NCBI RefSeq assembly: GCF_934371575.1
Contig: NZ_CAKRNY010000041.1
Coordinates: 1-32,622 of the forward strand
Length of the DNA: 32,622 nt
Direction: 5' to 3'
From: an uncultured Blautia sp.
Lineage (GTDB): Bacteria > Bacillota > Clostridia > Lachnospirales > Lachnospiraceae
A program made the position numbers and the translations under genes. The notes beneath the pieces were generated by a model. That model made no database searches, had not been told where the DNA came from, and saw nothing but the letters and a program-made list of their open reading frames with translations. Below, one piece after another: positions 32,304 to 32,622 of the stretch. Within the stretch, counting starts at the first letter, position 1. Every line of letters starts with the position of its first letter.

Positions 32304-32352
32304 GTTATGCACTCCTTATTATTTCTGCTTCTGAAGCGTTTTCATTGTTTCT

Positions 32353-32381
32353 ATTATAGCCCAGAACCTTTTCTTCGTCCA
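32353..32381 (-). promoter_or_regulatory. Promoter of the glycosyltransferase gene
   Basis: Minus-strand TGGACG (32381-32376), 17-base spacer and a consensus TATAAT (32358-32353), about 50 bases before the GTG start. Confidence 0.7.
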
Positions 32382-32437
32382 GAAAGGAAAAAAGATTGTA
32401 AATATGGGAAATACAGCCATTACAGGCGTTACAGCAG

Positions 32438-32572
32438 TCAGGCAATTCCATATTCTATCAGCAGTTTATTTCGATATTCCTTATCCGTAGTGACTTTTAA
32501 TAATTCGCTGATACGATTGGATAAAATAAGCTTCTCGATTAAGGTTAAAGTGTACCCCTTGTCAAGGACATT
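32438..32572 (-). pseudogene. Possible gene remnant without a start codon
   Basis: A 44-codon open stretch reads VLDKGYTLTLIEKLI and later ELLKVTTDKEYRNKLLIEYG before a stop at 32440-32438. It looks protein-like but has no ATG, GTG or TTG in frame and is preceded by a stop. It could be the end of a broken gene, perhaps the tail of the fragment at the right edge after a frameshift. Not recognised. Confidence 0.3.
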
Positions 32573-32622
32573 TTAAGAAGAAGGGATTTTGATTTTCCAG
32601 CCAGTAGATGGACATATCATTA
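32562..32622 (-). CDS. C-terminal end of an unidentified protein at the window edge
   Basis: The last 19 codons of an open frame entering from the right edge read NDMSIYWLENQNPFFLKCP and then stop. The stop lies in a small palindrome (CCTTG and CAAGG). Too little is visible to name it; an insertion-sequence transposase end is one guess. Apart from this, the remnant and the glycosyltransferase promoter, I see nothing else between 32304 and 32622. Confidence 0.25.
   Translation of the reverse strand, partial: NDMSIYWLENQNPFFLKCP

Noticed and set aside
31668..32576. A 302-codon plus-strand open frame opposite the glycosyltransferase
   Set aside because: Antisense to a clear GT2 gene and lacks a ribosome-binding site and recognisable domains.

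Overview
The window reads as a chromosomal stretch from a Gram-positive anaerobe of the Clostridia, most likely a gut Lachnospiraceae. The grounds are strong AGGAGG-type ribosome binding sites, a two-subunit iron-sulfur L-serine dehydratase, LicD and TagD-like proteins, an intracellular GH51 arabinofuranosidase and moderate GC by eye. This is inference from family content; no rRNA or tRNA is present to confirm it. Genes are tightly packed and most are on the minus strand. No CRISPR array, intact insertion sequence or tRNA was seen.

Region 1 (about 1-11149, minus strand) looks like one long transcription unit. It starts at a promoter near 11121-11149 that sits inside the terminator of the acyltransferase gene. 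In order of transcription it holds: a cytidylyltransferase fused to a degenerate Gfo/Idh/MocA-like oxidoreductase; a large LicD protein with a repeat-rich C-terminal half; a LicD-like protein lacking the catalytic aspartates; an acetolactate-synthase-like ThDP enzyme; a short-chain dehydrogenase; an L-cysteine desulfidase-family enzyme; two dipeptide/oligopeptide ABC permeases; and the start of their binding protein, cut by the window edge. The first five genes look like a pathway that makes and attaches an unusual CDP-activated group to a cell-surface polymer. The remainder looks like uptake of peptides or sulfur compounds and release of sulfide.

Region 2 (11210-12346) is a stand-alone integral membrane acyltransferase. 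Region 3 (12476-14230) is an ammonium transporter fused to a P-II signalling domain.

Region 4 (14313-24740, minus strand) is a ten-gene catabolic island: both halves of aconitase X, an M20 N-carbamoyl/N-formyl amino acid hydrolase, a HutF-like deaminase, a NitT/TauT-type ABC transporter in three genes, imidazolonepropionase (HutI), HutD and a LarA-like nickel hydroxyacid racemase. HutH, HutU and canonical HutG are absent. A good sigma-70-type promoter, a 24-bp palindrome and two hairpins that compete for the same leader segment precede it. Together the genes suggest import of an imidazole, hydantoin or hydroxyacid-type nitrogen compound and its breakdown to glutamate-level products and ammonia, which the neighbouring Amt/P-II fusion could sense or recapture.

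Region 5 (24846-28912) has sdaAB-sdaAA (minus) divergent from an alsS-type acetolactate synthase and a TagD cytidylyltransferase (plus), ending in a clear terminator. The leaders of sdaAB, alsS and the aconitase X operon carry similar hairpins. Region 6 (28977-31460) is a GH51 arabinofuranosidase divergent from an AraC regulator. Region 7 is a family 2 glycosyltransferase, followed at the right edge by fragments of unidentified coding sequence.
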